A stretch of DNA of 64,000 nucleotides, taken from Diospyros lotus. Taxonomy: Eukaryota; Streptophyta; Magnoliopsida; Ericales; Ebenaceae. Below the pieces are notes generated by a model that was not told where the DNA came from, made no database searches, and saw only the letters and a list, made by a program, of their open reading frames with translations. Shown piece after piece: positions 10,949 through 23,750 of the stretch (position 1 is the first letter of the stretch; every line of letters starts with the position of its first letter). Where the stretch lies: contig NC_068350.1 in the NCBI RefSeq assembly GCF_014633365.1, positions 25,631,680 through 25,695,679 on the forward strand, written 5' to 3'. The position numbers and the translations under genes are program-made.

Positions 10949-12326
10949 TGTAACACCCCGGCTTCTATAACCAAGAGGCTCATAAACATATCTGGGGTGT
11001 TAAAGGAATCCTGATATACAGAAGCTAGAATCGAACCTGAAGGGGTAGGATTCCTACTAGTTACATATATAACTTGCATACAACACTTATAATACAACCA
11101 CAAAATACAAGGTCCGGTACATACTTTAATTAAAGTAATTCTAGGTACCATTCATATTACAACAAGTAGCTTGCACACAGTATTGGAAACTAAAGTACAA
11201 GATCTAAACATCTATCATCTTCTTACCTTTTCCAAAACTCAAGCTCGGGGTACCTCTATAGTAAAAATTACCTGGGACGTCGAATATCCCAGGAGTATGA
11301 ATACTCAAGTCAGATAGCTATATCTAAGTGAGGTGGTTCGTGAAGTGAAGAAATAAATGCAAGAACAAGCCAAAAATAATGATGATATGTTATGCAATTT
11401 CTTCCCCTCTATGGACACCAATTCCAGGGCGTTGCAATCACCCTCGCGCTGACATGTCCAACACACCAAATCCATTTCACGGTCCTCGACAGTACATGTC
11501 AACCCCCCGAACTTGCCACAGCCATAAATGCAACGAAGCACAATGAACATAAGAAAATTATGCATGAAACATAAGGAAAAGTGAGATGCAACCACAAGCC
11601 TCACACAAATGTAAGCAAACATGATCAATATGTATCAAATAGATGCATAAACCACTCACCGTAGCTTCTCACTTTTCGATTGCACAAATTTAAGGCCGAA
11701 CGTCGCTCCAAGTGAACTGTTCTATAAAAACTGAGACCTTTTAGTAGCCAAAACTAAAATATTTTTAGATAAGTAAGTATCCACTAAAAATAGGAGGTTA
11801 CATGAAAAATTTCAAGCCCAGAAAGCCTCTCATGCGCCAACATGCACGGCCACAAGGGGATGCCACGCGCCTGGACGCGTAGCCCTGTTGGGTGTGTGTG
11901 GCGGGCGCACACGCCGCACAGACTTTAGACCTCGAAAATTAAAACGGCCATAACTCTCTCATTTTAACTCCAATTTGAGTGCCGTTTGAACCTACGGACT
12001 CCTTTTTTGATGCTCTACGTGATTAAAGAAAAAAAAATTAGATTACCTCACAGATTTGGTGACTATTTGAAAGGATTTCAAGGCGGGCTCATATCTTCCG
12101 GCGGCTTACTTTCGGCTTCAACTCGGGCAGAGTTTCCTTCCCTTCTTTCTAGCAGAGTTTACCCGCTTGTATATGCTACCTACCCCCTTCAAAGTGGTGC
12201 CCAAAATCTTGGCAAGTGATTAGTATATATAGTCACCTTAAACCAATGAGAGCTTGCCACTTGGCTCCATGGATTTGTGCCATTTGTCTTCCTAATTATG
12301 AGAGTCCCCTTCTCTTAACAAGTGTC
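10949..12326 (-). repeat. Gypsy-2 3' LTR, truncated
   Basis: Aligns with 49018 to about 50393 of the intact 5' LTR, with moderate divergence. Homology stops after ACAAGTGTC at 12326, where integrase C-terminal coding starts at once. So about 281 bases of U3 are missing together with the end of pol. It contains the conserved stretch CGGCCATAACTCTCTCATTT, a string I have seen often in plant Gypsy LTRs. Confidence 0.85.
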
Positions 12327-13378
12327 CAATGTATCGAGGGTTTATCTTTCCTTGCTTCATACCTTGGTACAGAACTTGGGAGGGTAAAATTTTCAGGTAC
12401 ACCTTATCTCCGAGTTAAAATTCCAAATTTCTCCTTCGATTGTCTGCATACGATTTCTGTCGACTTTGGGCTAGTTTTATTTGTTCTTGAATTATCTTGA
12501 CTTTCTCATTTGTCTCTTGCACTAATTTTGGGCCTGTGAATTACCTTTCACCTACCTCTGTCCAGCACAGGGGCGTCCTACACCTTCGGTCATAGAGAGC
12601 CTCGTAGGGTGCCATGCTAATACTGCTATGATGGCTGTTGTTGTATGCAAGCTCCACTAGAGGAAGGTGTTCCTCCCATCTTTTAGAGAAGTCGATTATG
12701 CAGGCCCGTAGCATATCTTCCAAAGTTTGGATCATTTGCTTAGATTGTCCATCTATTTGAGGGTGATATGCTATACTCAGGCGTAACTGTGTTCCCAGAC
12801 ATTTCTGTAAGCTTTCCCAAAATTGAGAGGTAAACCTCGAGTCCCTATCAGACACAATACTTACCGGATACCATTAGGCCAACTAGCTAACTAGTTGTCC
12901 TACCCTCATGGGTATAAAGTGAGTGGACTTTATCAATCAGTCCACTATCACCCATATTGCATCGTTGCCCGAAGGTCCCCTTGGTAGTCTAGTAATGAAA
13001 TCCATAGTGATATGTTCCTATTTCCACTCAGGAATCTCTAGAGGTTGAAGTCTCCTAGCAGGTCTTTGATGCTCGATCTTTATCCTTTAGCAGACATCGC
13101 ATCGGGCTACATGCCAGGCTATGTCTTTCTTCATTCCTGGCCACTAGTAAAAATTCCTCAAATCATGATACATATTAGTAGCACCAGGGTGGATAGTGTA
13201 TTTAGCTCGGTGTGCCTCATTCAGTATAGTTTACCTTAGTTCCCTGACTTTGGGCACATAGATTCGATTCCAGAATCACAAGATTCCGTCTACAAGATTA
13301 AAGTTTGGCTTTTGACCTGACCCTAGTCATCAACCCACAACTTTATCCTTGGGTCTTCCAAGAAGCTTGCTAGATCTG
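12327..13378 (-). pseudogene. Gypsy-2 integrase, C-terminally deleted
   Basis: On minus: remnants of the zinc-binding H-H-C-C part (about 13230-13050), then core pieces around MDFITRLPRGPSGNDAIW near 13010-12940 with several stops, then an open 104-codon piece at 12855-12541 with SDRDSRFTSQFW, AYHPQIDGQS and AYNNSHHSSI. The Gypsy integrase Asp at SDRD is present; the catalytic Glu region reads DGQSKQ where DGQSER is usual, so Glu to Lys. A degraded linker (LGDKVYLK, about 12410-12385) leads to the deletion at 12326/12327. No chromodomain remains. Confidence 0.8.
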
Positions 13379-14911
13379 TTATACCAGACGAGATCGAACT
13401 GCCAGGCCAGCAAAGAAAATAGATGTTTTTGCTGGAACTGCATCCACTGTCAATCGGCTGAAAGCCTCCATCAGTTCCCATTCTCGAGCCATCATATTGG
13501 TCAGCAGTGTAGGCCCTTTCCTACTTAGTGCATCAGCCACCACATTGGCTTTCTCGGGATGGTACTGAATTGAACAATCATAGTCCTTTAAAAACTCCAT
13601 CCACCGTCGCTGCCTTATGTTCAAATCTTTCTAGGAAAACATGTACCTCAAGCTCTTGTGATCCGTGAAAACCTCGAACCTTTCCCCATACAAGTAGTGC
13701 CACTAAAGCTTCAAGGAAAACACAACCGTTACTAGCTCTAAGTCATGGGTAGGATACTGTAACTCGTGCTTCTTCAATTGTCGTGACCCATAGGCTATCA
13801 CTCTTCTGTTTTGCATGAGAACACATCCTAACCCGATTTTCGAAGCATCAGCATAAATAGAGAATCCCCTTAATCCTTGAGGCATTGCTAGAACAGGGGC
13901 AGATGTTAATCTGTCCTTTAACTCATTAAAGCTATGTTCGCACACCTCACTCCATTCGAACTTCTTTTCTTTTCTTGTCAATTGTGTAAGTGGCAAGCCA
14001 ATTCTAGAGAACCCTTCCACATACTTCCTGTAATACCCAACTAATCCCAAAAAGCTACGCACCTCAGTTACTGTCTTTGGTTGCTTCTAGTTTCTTATCG
14101 CCTCGACCTTTAAGGGATCCACATCCATTCCTTCTTTAGATATAACATGGCCTAAGAAAGCCACACTGGTCAGCCAAAACTCACATTTTGAATACTTGGC
14201 ATATAGTTAATGTTCCGTAATGTCCCCAAAATAATCCGTAGATGCACCTCGTGCTCCTCTTCACTAATTGAATAAATTAGGATGTCATCAATGAACACAA
14301 TAACAAATCTATCCAAGTATGGTTTGAACACCCTATTCATCAGGTCCATAAAAGCTGCTGGGGCATTAGTTAACCCAAACAACATCACTAAATATTTGTA
14401 GTGTCCGTACCGATATCTAAAGGCAATTTTTGGTATATCCTTCTTTTTAATCCTCAATTGATAATATCCTAACCTCAGGTCAATTTTTGAAAATACCTTT
14501 GCGCCTTGCAATTGATCAAATAGTTCGTCAATTCTGGGGAGCAGGTACTTGTTTTTAATAGTTACCTTATTCAACTGGCAGTAATCTATGCACACTCTTA
14601 AGCTCTCATCCTTTTTCTTTACAAATAGTACATGTGCTCGCCATGGTGACATACTAGGTTGAATGAACCCCTTATCCAAAAGATGTTGCAATTAGCCATT
14701 TAACTCCTTTAATTCTGCAGGGGCCATTCTATAGGAAGGTATAGATATAGGGTCTGTCCTAGGAACTATGTCTATTGCAAACTCAATTTCCCGGTGAGGG
14801 GGTAATTCGGGTAGATCCTCAGGAAACACATCAAGAAATTCATTCACCACCGGTACTTCACTGAGTTCAATCTTTTTATTTTCTAGTTGTACACACGCCA
14901 AGTATCCACAG
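13379..14911 (-). pseudogene. Gypsy-2 reverse transcriptase and RNase H
   Basis: RT starts at the linker ending in [21 protein letters not shown] (14901-14692 frame); a stop near 14692 separates it from the 173-codon piece 14691-14170. That piece holds [14 protein letters not shown] and the catalytic FIDD at residues 133-136. RNase H is in 14062-13703 ([17 protein letters not shown] then YADASK, with the catalytic-type Asp) and 13624-13379 ([21 protein letters not shown]). Frameshifts lie near 14170-14062 and 13700-13624. Upstream the frame is interrupted by LTR-A exactly at 14911, and continues at 20442. Confidence 0.85.
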
Positions 14912-17900
14912 TGTAACGCCCCGCTCCCACTTACGGGTGTTACTCATGAACAATTACCCAAATTGTCCACCTGCTCGGCCTTTGGTGAAGGGTGGACTAT
15001 GTTTCAAGACAAAACGCCCTAGGTGAGAACTAGGCTCGTCCTTCGGTTCCCTCAACCCCAGGATTCACTAGTAGAATTGGGCTTCAACCACACTGCATTT
15101 GGTTGGAAAGAAAACCACTTTAAGCTGCCCAATTACCATTTTCTCATTTATCTTAATTCTTTTTTCCATCCAAGAATTTTGCCAGCTTCATAAAATCACC
15201 ATTTCAACCAATCCATTGATTGATTTCCCATTTCTGGAGGAGAAACTCATCATTTTCAATTTTTCAAAATTTTGGCATTATTCTCCAAAAATGACCGAAA
15301 AATCCCTTTATTTTGAAAATTCCTCCGGGGCCTAAAATTAATTAAGAAATGGCCTAAAATCCCCCCAAAATCCAAATTTAAAAAAAAAAAATTGGCCGGC
15401 AGGGCCTACTGGTGCACCCGGGGCCCGCGCGGGGCCTCGTGGTGCGCTGGCCGCGCATGCCGCGCGCGGTCACGGCAGCCCACACGCGCCTACCTGCACG
15501 CGTGGCCGCCAATGTGGCCCTGCCCGCGCGCAGGCTGCTGCCTGCTTGCTGCTGCTTCTGAAATTTTTTTTTTTTCTCTTGGGCCTTTAAACCCATATTT
15601 TCCAGAAAATTACACACCTCTAAATGCATTTAAAATATCCACTTCTCCCATTCCAAAGCCTTTTTTTCTTCCCAATTAAGGCTTAAGCAATACCCTTGAT
15701 GCTTCCATAACAACTCATACCAAAAGTGAGATTTAACCTAGGCTTCAACATGCCATAAACCTCAATCTTATTTCAATTTAAAATCAACACTTCAAAAGAA
15801 AATACACTCATAACTTTGGATTTAGAAAGCCTTTATCAATCAAATAAGTTTACATTTCTTCAATCAACACCATAACCTAGGCTTCCATAAGCCATAAATT
15901 TACAACAAAAAGTATAATACACCATGAGCTTCAACCACAAGCTTGTAACTTTTCCTTTTCTCCTTTGACATAAGAACAACCTACAAGGGGAGGATAAAAC
16001 CTCATGAGCTCAAAAGCTCAGTAAGGGTGCATATGCAAAGTAAATACAAGCATAACAAGTCTATGTAATGGCAAATGCATGCAAGCATGGTTAGGTTATT
16101 CCATCCTCACAACCCAACATGGTTTGAGGCATCAACCTACCACTTCTTTCCCACCCCCATGGCCATAGGTCTCATATACAAGTAAAGCATGTGTAATACC
16201 CGGTATTACATGGTATTGAAAAATAAATAAATTTTGATTATTTTGTCAGGACCTCGGGTGGTCCAGGAAGGCCAAAAATAAATTTCGAGCAATTAATTAA
16301 TAAAATTGTCAAATTGACGGCTGGGAGTGCCTCGGGAGTTGGATGTCCAGGGAAGAGGACAAGAGATTGGTGAGTGTCTCGAGATGAGATTAATGACGCT
16401 AGAAGCGGTCCGACCGGGAATAAATTTTGTATAAGCCCGAGTGGGTGCCAATACCGAATAATCGGAGGGGACTTTCGGGAAGCTGAGGGCACCCTAGGGG
16501 TGGTCCGGTTTTGAGAATAAGGCAACCCTTAAGTGTTTTCGGGTCGAATAAAGGTCCCGTGCAGGTGCAGGGACGAAGTCGGTATTCCCGAGTAACGGTC
16601 GGCTATTAATTTTTGATAAATCGAGATGTGGTGTGGCTTGATGATAATTTAATTAAGCCTTGGAGGGTCAAAGTGTTATTATCAAAAATCCCAAGTGTAA
16701 TTAAATTTCCTAAATTGTGATTATGGAAAATTTGGAGGGATTAATAAGTAATTTTAAGTGTATATATATATATGCTGGTGCGTGAGAGTTGCCACCCATT
16801 TCAAAATTTGAAATCCAAATCAGAGAGTGGGAAACAGAGAGCTCGGCAGAGAGAGATCGAGCGATTGAGGAAGAGATCGCGAGTGAGAGCTTGCGAGAGA
16901 GAGGTGCTGGCCGGATTTGCTAACCGAAGGCAGCAACCATGGCTGCCGTTTGATGGCCGAAACAGAGAGAGCAGAGGAGAGTGAGAGCTCGTGGCCAAGG
17001 GGGAGAGCATGGTCGAGAGAGTGAGAGCATGAGAAAGAGAGAGATAGCGATCGAGAGATGGCCGGTTAGAGGCTGCGTGATGCAGCAGTGGCCATGGAAG
17101 CAGCGTCGACTTGATGAAGCCGCGGCCATGGCCGCGGGTGCAAGAGCTCGGGGTGACGAGGGAACCAGCGAGGGTGCGATGAAACTCATGAGGGGCCGAA
17201 GTGGCCGCCTTGGTGCGTCGATGGCCGGTCGAGACCCGCGGTGATGGCAGCGGCGGTGCGTGCAAGCTGCTCAGGGGAAGCTTCCATGGCAGCTCGTGAT
17301 GGCAGCAGCCAAGGCGGGCGAAGGCTGGTTCAATGGCTGCAATAGCGCGATGGTTGGTTACAGCGGCTTGCGGGGGAGCGAGCAATGGCGGTGAAAGGCG
17401 ACCGCGATATGGCGGCCAGGAGCTTCGACCGGCAGCCATGGCGGACGCGAGGATGTGCAGCGGCTGCTGTGCGCGCGGGAAGCCGGTGGTGGATGTTGCT
17501 CACAACGGCGGCGGTAGCGGTACAGTGGTGGAGGCCGGCGGAGCCAAGCGGCGGCATGCGCAGACGCTATGCACGCCGTGGGAGAAGAAGAAGATTAATG
17601 GAGGAAGCAGCTGCGGGAGTGAATAAACGAAGAAGCTGGTGAACAGTAGAGAATGAAGAAAAATAAAGAGAAAAGAAAAAGAAAATTAGAAAAGAAAATA
17701 AAAGGAAATTCTAGAAATTAAGGAAAAAAGGGAGAAAAATGCCACAAAATTCCAGAAAAATGGAGGAAGAGTCTGGAAACTATTTTGGGGCACAAGGAGC
17801 ATGTCGAAAGCTTGAAAATGGGATTTTGGGCATAAGTGGCAGCTCGGGAGCCAACGCCGGTGTGGGCGTCTAATCGATTTTCTCCTTCAAATTAGTTGAG

Positions 17901-20436
17901 GTAAATTAATTTAATTGTTTTCCAGTTATTTTCATTATGTGAGATATTGAATTGTGTTGTATTGTTGGATTAAACCCTGGGTCGGGGTTGATTGGAATTT
18001 ATTGACGGTTGGTGTATGCCGTGGTTAGTGTTGATGCGTGATTTTGCGGTGTAAGCAAAAACGAAGGCGTTGATTAATGCTTAATATGTTGGGGTTGTGT
18101 GTTGTATCTAAGTTCGACCGAGAAGGTAGTGATCCTAGAAGGACCCGAGGTTCGGGCTGGCGTTCTCGCCGAGGCTGAGATGAGGCTCCGAGCCAGGTAA
18201 GGGACGGCCCCATGTGGAGGTGGCCATGCAAATTGGTAAATGTGTTTAATAATGTTTTTACGTTGCATTGGCATGTAGTGGTTATATCTTATGTGATGCA
18301 AGCTCTAGTGGACCTGTGGCCATAAGGAGGACTAGTGGTAGGGGCTGATAGGTTGATGCCTCAAACCTTGGAGGGTTGTGAGGATGTGTGGGCCTAGCCT
18401 CATTTGCATGCATTTGGCATACATAAACATGATTATATTCATATTTACATGCATTACACCCTTACTGAGTCTTTATGACTCATGAGGTTTTACCTCATGT
18501 GTAGATATTACAAGTCCAGAGGCAAGCAGGGATGGCACCGGGAAGCTGTTGTGGCAATTAAATTTGTTGCCTGAGATGTGTTGTTGTGTATTCCCTTGTA
18601 AATTTTTATACGTATTCATGTAATTGAGTGTAAGCGATATTGAGCATTAGATGTATTTAATTGTTATAATCATCATAGTGTGATAAATGATTGTGACATT
18701 GCTTGTTGAATGTGGCATAGTCGGTAAAGCCAAGGTTCGGACCGAGTCAAGATCAGCAAGGTATGTTCTCATAAATCCCCAATACTCAGCGAAGTGTTTG
18801 TATGCTAGCCTTGTGCCGGGGTCACCTCTGGCTTGCTATGGGGTGAGCTAAAGAGAGGTGAAGCTCACTCGGGTTTCGGGTCTTGGTCCGCTGGATTTTT
18901 CTTATTTGAGTTGGGACGGATTCCTGAGTGGAGCGAAGGAAAGGACGAAGCCTAGTTCCCACCTAGGGCGTTTCCTATTGAAACATAGTCCAACCCTTCA
19001 GTTGTGGTTGTCGGGTGAGTAATCCGGTCGATTATTTACCAGTGGCGCCCGTAAGTGGGAGCGGGTCGTTACAGCATGCAAAGAGATACATAAAAAAATT
19101 ATGCAACCTACTTACAATGCAATGCAAGGCCTCCACCACATGGGGCCATCCCTTACCATAACATTCTTCTCTTTGAAGCGAGCTCCCCCATCCTCTTCTC
19201 CCATCTAGGATGACATTCCAACATGCCACTTACTTTACATACTAACATATTAAAGTAAAGAGAAGGAAGAAATAAACTTACTTTGATTCCTTCATCTTCT
19301 TCTCTCTTTTCTTCTCCTTGGAAGACAACTCTTTCCTTCCTCTCATTTCTTTCTCCAAATGGCCAAAGGAAGAGAAGACTTCCTTACTTTCCATTTTATA
19401 CTAGTTTTCCATATTTCAAGAATGCATCCTAGCCATTCACTAAAGGCACAATCCATGTGCTTAAGGGAAAACTAAATCTCAACCATCCATTTTAATAAAC
19501 AAGACTTCTCTCTTGGAGAAAACACAAGAAGCACAATCCATGTGCTCCCTTCTTTTAAAATCCAAGCCTTTGAATTTTCAAGAATCATCCACTACCCTTG
19601 GATCAAGTCCCATAAATAGATTTCTTTTCTATTTATTTAATTTGGACTAATTTCAAGACAAGGCTTGAAAGACATGATTACATTCTTTTCCATTTAAATA
19701 AATCCCACAATTTTCCAAAGCATTAATGGGTGACCATTTTCCTATTTTCTTTTTGCATTTATTTAAATCTCATATTTTCCAAGGCATTAATGGTGACCAT
19801 TTACCATTTTCTTTTGGATTTACTTTAATCCATATAATCATGCCTCTCATTTAATGCTTGAAAGACCAAATTCATTTCTTTTTGCATTTAATTAAATCCT
19901 TCTCCAAGTCATAAATCCACATATATATATATATGCTCCCACATTTCTAATATATATTTTTCTCTCAAATTTCCAAGATTATGCCAAGTGTCACTCTAAG
20001 ACACAAACTTGGCTTCCAATTCTTTATCTTGGTCCTCCATGTGGCATTACCACATTAATTCACCATTTTAGGGAAAAATTAATTATTTTCTCAAATAATT
20101 GCATATTCTCCATTTTCCTTATTTTCCAAAATTAAATTCCTTTATGGAAATAGATTCCAAAATTCTTAAAATACCCTTTGCGAATTTATTAATCCCATAT
20201 ATCTCCACATAAATATCAAATTGAAATTTAATTCACTTACATACCTAATTCCACATAGGAATTATTTTCAATTCACCAAAATACCCTTTTATTGGATTTC
20301 ACTATCCAAATTACCAAAATGCCCCTCTCAGAGGACACCATCATTCTCAAGGATCCAACACCTTCTCAAGGGTATTTTTGGAAGTTTTTTGACTCCCTTT
20401 ATCATTCTCTTAACACCGGTAACACCAGGTGTTACA
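14912..20436 (-). mobile_element. Solo LTR-A (about 2.64 kb), itself interrupted by LTR-C
   Basis: Plus reading starts TGTAACGCCCCGCTCCCACT and ends GGTGTTACA. Flanked by near-perfect 5-base duplications CACAG (14907-14911) and CATAG (20437-20441), with no internal element sequence, so it is a solo LTR left by recombination between two LTRs. Read on minus it aligns with LTR-B. It interrupts Gypsy-2 between protease and RT, and the frame joins across it. It contains a GC-rich patch at 15395-15545, poly-A/T tracts and an AT dinucleotide run at about 19919-19935. No gene: open frames at 15378-15679 fall in low-complexity GC sequence. Confidence 0.85.
16192..19073 (+). mobile_element. Solo LTR-C (2882 bases)
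   Basis: Begins TGTAATACCCGGTATTACA and ends GAGCGGGTCGTTACA, flanked by perfect GCATG duplications (16187-16191 and 19074-19078). No internal region, so a solo LTR. Its right end resembles the LTR-A/B end (GTGGGAGCGGG then GTTACA), implying a related Gypsy family. From 16800 to 17640 there is a purine-rich GAGA stretch followed by GC-rich sequence with overlapping open frames on both strands (up to 212 codons). These have biased composition and no domain I recognise, so I do not call a gene. The rest (17640-19073) shows nothing coding. Confidence 0.85.
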
Positions 20437-20939
20437 CATAGGCTCCTTTCTCTAACATTTTAACAGCCTGTAGGGCTGATACCTATTTAATTCCACTTCC
20501 CATGTTTTATCCTCGAAATCTTTCCCTGTTTCCCATTTTCTCCTCGTAAGTCCACTATTTTCGTTTGACAATCAATTATGGCATCATATTTAGACAGAAA
20601 TTCCATTCCTAAAATTAAATCAAAATCTTAAAATTCTAAAGATGTGAGTTCAACCCAAAATTCGTTATCTCCCAGCACAATTCGTCCCTTCTTATACCCG
20701 GTGTAAGTTTCTATTTGCTTTCCCAAAGGGGTGGCAACTATCATTGGGTAATCCCGTTTCTTTAATTCCAATCCCAAGTGTCTTCCCAATGTAGGTGAGA
20801 TGAATGAATGAGTGGACCTTGGGTCAACTAACATGTGCACTGGAGTGTTCAGAAAAATCATCGTACCTTGTATGATTATCGGATCAGTGTTGGCGTCCTC
20901 TCGAGTCAAATTGTACACTCGTCCTCGACACGGCTCCAC
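20437..20939 (-). pseudogene. Gypsy-2 aspartic protease
   Basis: On minus, open 20939-20628, with GRVYNLTREDANTDP, IQGTM and TPVHMLVD leading to the active site, which reads D-P-R-S-T-H instead of D-S-G-S/A-T-H (Arg codon at 20817-20819). Two of three core residues are replaced, so it is inactive. A stop near 20628 precedes a degraded remainder (LILGMEFLSKYDAIIDC) down to the LTR-A edge. It processes the polyprotein in active relatives. Confidence 0.82.
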
Positions 20940-21997
20940 GCCTCCTTTGGGCGCTCTAACTTGATTGGCCTCCCCTTGCTGTGGGTAATCAGGTGAAATA
21001 TGGCCGGGTTTTTCTCATTTGAAACATATGAGTCCCTTCGGACAATCCAGAGCCAAGTGATCGTTGCCTCCACATGAGTAGCATCTCTGGGTCTCGACCT
21101 TACAAGGCCTGCCGGGATGAGATTTTTGGCATTTGGGACAAGTGTGTTTGGGCTTGAAATTCTTTCCTCAAACACCTGAGCCTTGCCTCTTCTCAGATTT
21201 TGGGTCCCCAGACTCTTGTAACTCCGCCTTTAGGGTATTTAAATGGTGAAAGTTTCTTTCCATCGTGAGGGCTTGAAGAACCACTTCAGCATAGGTTCGT
21301 GCTCCTTGCGAACTTAAAGCCAGCTGGATGTCCAGTTTTAGCCCTCTAAGAAATTTCTGGGCTTTAGCTTCCTCATCAAGATTATAAATAGGCACATATT
21401 TGATTAATCGGGAAAAGTGGTCCTCGTACTGTGCAACAGTCATATTCTTTGTTTGCTTCAAGTTCATAAATTCTCGCCCTTTCTCCTCTTTCTTGCACAA
21501 AGGGAAGTATTTGGCATTAAAAAGCTCCTTAAACTGCTCCCACGAAACAGTGGGTATACCTTGCCCCTCAGAATCTTCCAGGGTCCTCTTCATCATTTTC
21601 CACCATTGGTCTGCCTCATCTCGAAGTTGGAAATTGGCACAACTAACCTTGTCCCCTTCATCACAGCCGATGAAATTGAAGATCTTCTCGATCTGCTCCA
21701 CCCAATACTCACTTTCACAAGGATTGGCTCCTACCTTTCCCCGAAAAATAGGTGGGTTCAGACGCTGGAACCAGTCGCTAACATCTGGGCTTCGGGAAAC
21801 GATCTATCCCAATGGCTGAGGAGGTTGCGTCCCTTGCATGAACGTAACCATATTTTCCATAATTCGCTCAACTCGACCCATCCGATCCCCATCTTCTTGA
21901 TTCCTTTCTGGGGGCGGTTCTCTTGAGGTACCTTTAACCTTTCCTTTGAGGCCTCAGTCCTTTGTTCGCAATTTCGGGTTCGTCGAGTGTTCACCAT
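20940..21997 (-). pseudogene. Gypsy-2 gag
   Basis: Starts at 21997 with MVNTRRTR, the usual opening of chromovirus gag. After a frameshift near 21758, a 178-codon piece (21701-21168) carries the retrotransposon gag domain: DEADQWWKMMKR, then FKELFNAKYFPLCKKEEKG, and MTVAQYEDHFSRLIKY. Downstream, in another frame, three zinc-binding motifs follow between about 21140 and 20990: CPKCQKSHPGRPC, CYSCGGNDHLALDC, and a third with a stop inside (CFK-stop-E). Loss of frame makes it a pseudogene. It is followed by the protease. Confidence 0.85.
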
Positions 21998-22482
21998 CTC
22001 AAAACATGCAATCATAAGATTAACACATCCATTCAGGTTTTGAAGATCCAACTATAACTATCAAATAGGTTAATCTACAGTCGTATACCTCGAAGGTTTC
22101 TAGTTTTTTTTTTTTTTTAAGCTCGACGATCCTGCAAAATATTATAAATGGTCACTTCACTTCCAATGTCATTTAGAATCTCGGATGCAATCTTGCACCC
22201 TCTTAATGATCTTGCTATCCCAAATCTCACTTCCTCATAAATCTCACAAACCCCAGGTTCCTTACTAACTGTTGAGAGAACTTCACAATACATTAGGTAG
22301 TCAGTTATTCATGCTGACCTAAAGCCACCAAGTGATAAACACACTTACGTTGTCCCATCACTAGTATTGACCTTAAGGGATCTTAGGGTCATTACACATC
22401 CATCCAACCGTCATAAGACTTCCAAGACCAGTAATCACAACAATTTCACACATCCTACCATAGCTTTTATTTAGGCACGTAC
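21998..22482 (-). other. Gypsy-2 leader, gag-proximal part
   Basis: No coding signal. It contains a run of about 14 T at 22106-22119. The last five bases, CGTAC (22478-22482), are the target duplication of LTR-B. The leader continues at 47705 on the far side of LTR-B. Confidence 0.65.
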
Positions 22483-23750
22483 TGTAACACCCAGTAATCC
22501 TGGTGATAAGAGAATGAGAATAGAAGTGAGAAAATTCAAAAAAATGCCCTTGGGAATGTGAAAGATTTTGAGAATGATGGTGCCCTATGAGAGAGGGGTA
22601 TTTTTGTAATTTGGATAGTGAAGTCCAATAAAAAGGGTATTTTGGTAAATTAGAAATAATTCCTATGTGGAATTAGGTGTTTGAGTGAATTAATTCTCAA
22701 TTTTGTATTTATGTGGAGATATATGGGATTAATAATTCACAAAGGATATTTTGGTAATTTTGGAATTAATTCCATAGAGGAATTTAATTATGGAATATTG
22801 GGAAAATGGTGGATATTCTATTATTTATGAAAATAATTATTTTTCCCTATATTGGAGAATAAATGTGGTAATGCCACATGGATGGTGGAGATGGAAGCTT
22901 GGAAACCGAGGTTAATGTCTAAAGGTGACACTTGGCAAAGTCTTGTTCAATTATAAATGGGGTGATTTAATTAAATGCAAAAGAAAATTATTTTAGTTTT
23001 TCAAGCATTTAATGAGAGGCATGATTATATGGATTAAAGAAAATCCAAAAGAAAATGGTAAATGGTCACCATTAATGTTTGGAAAAAATGGAGATTTTAT
23101 TACATGAGAAAGAAAGCAATTATGTCTTTCAAGGCTTGTCTTGAAATTAGTCTAAATTAAATAAATAGAAAAGAAAACTATTTGTGGGACTTGATCCAAT
23201 GGTGGTGGATGGCTCTTGAAAATACAAAGGCTTGGATTTAAAAAGAAAGGAGCACATGGATTGTGCTTTCTCCAAGAGAGAAGACTTGTTTACTGAAATG
23301 GATGGTTGAGATTTAGTTTTCCCTTGAGCTCATGGATTGTGCCCTTAGTGAATGGCTTAGATTCATTCTTGAAATATGGAAAACTAGTATAAAATGGCAA
23401 GTGTGGAAGACTTGTCTCCCTTTGGCCATTTGGATAAAGAAATGAAGAAGGAAAGAAAGAAAGATAAGGAAGTCTCCCATGGAAGAAAAGTGAAGAAGAA
23501 GAAGTAAGGGATTCAAGGTAAACTTTATTCCTTCTTCTCTTTATTTTAATATGCTTGAATGTAAAGTGAGTTCTAGTTTGAATGCCATCTTAGATGGGAG
23601 AAAATGGTGGTGGGAGCTCTCTTGAGAAGAGGATTTAAAGCTTCAAAGAGAAGAATGTTAAGGTAAGGGATGGCCCCATGGGAGGGTGGCCTTGCAATGT
23701 GTTGTAAGTATGTTTCATAAATGTATATGTTGCGTTTGGCATGTTCTTTT

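Noticed and set aside
16801..17642. Host gene on either strand inside LTR-C (212-codon minus frame and others)
   Set aside because: Biased composition, overlapping frames on both strands, no start context, splice structure or domain, and fully inside a solo LTR with clear duplications.
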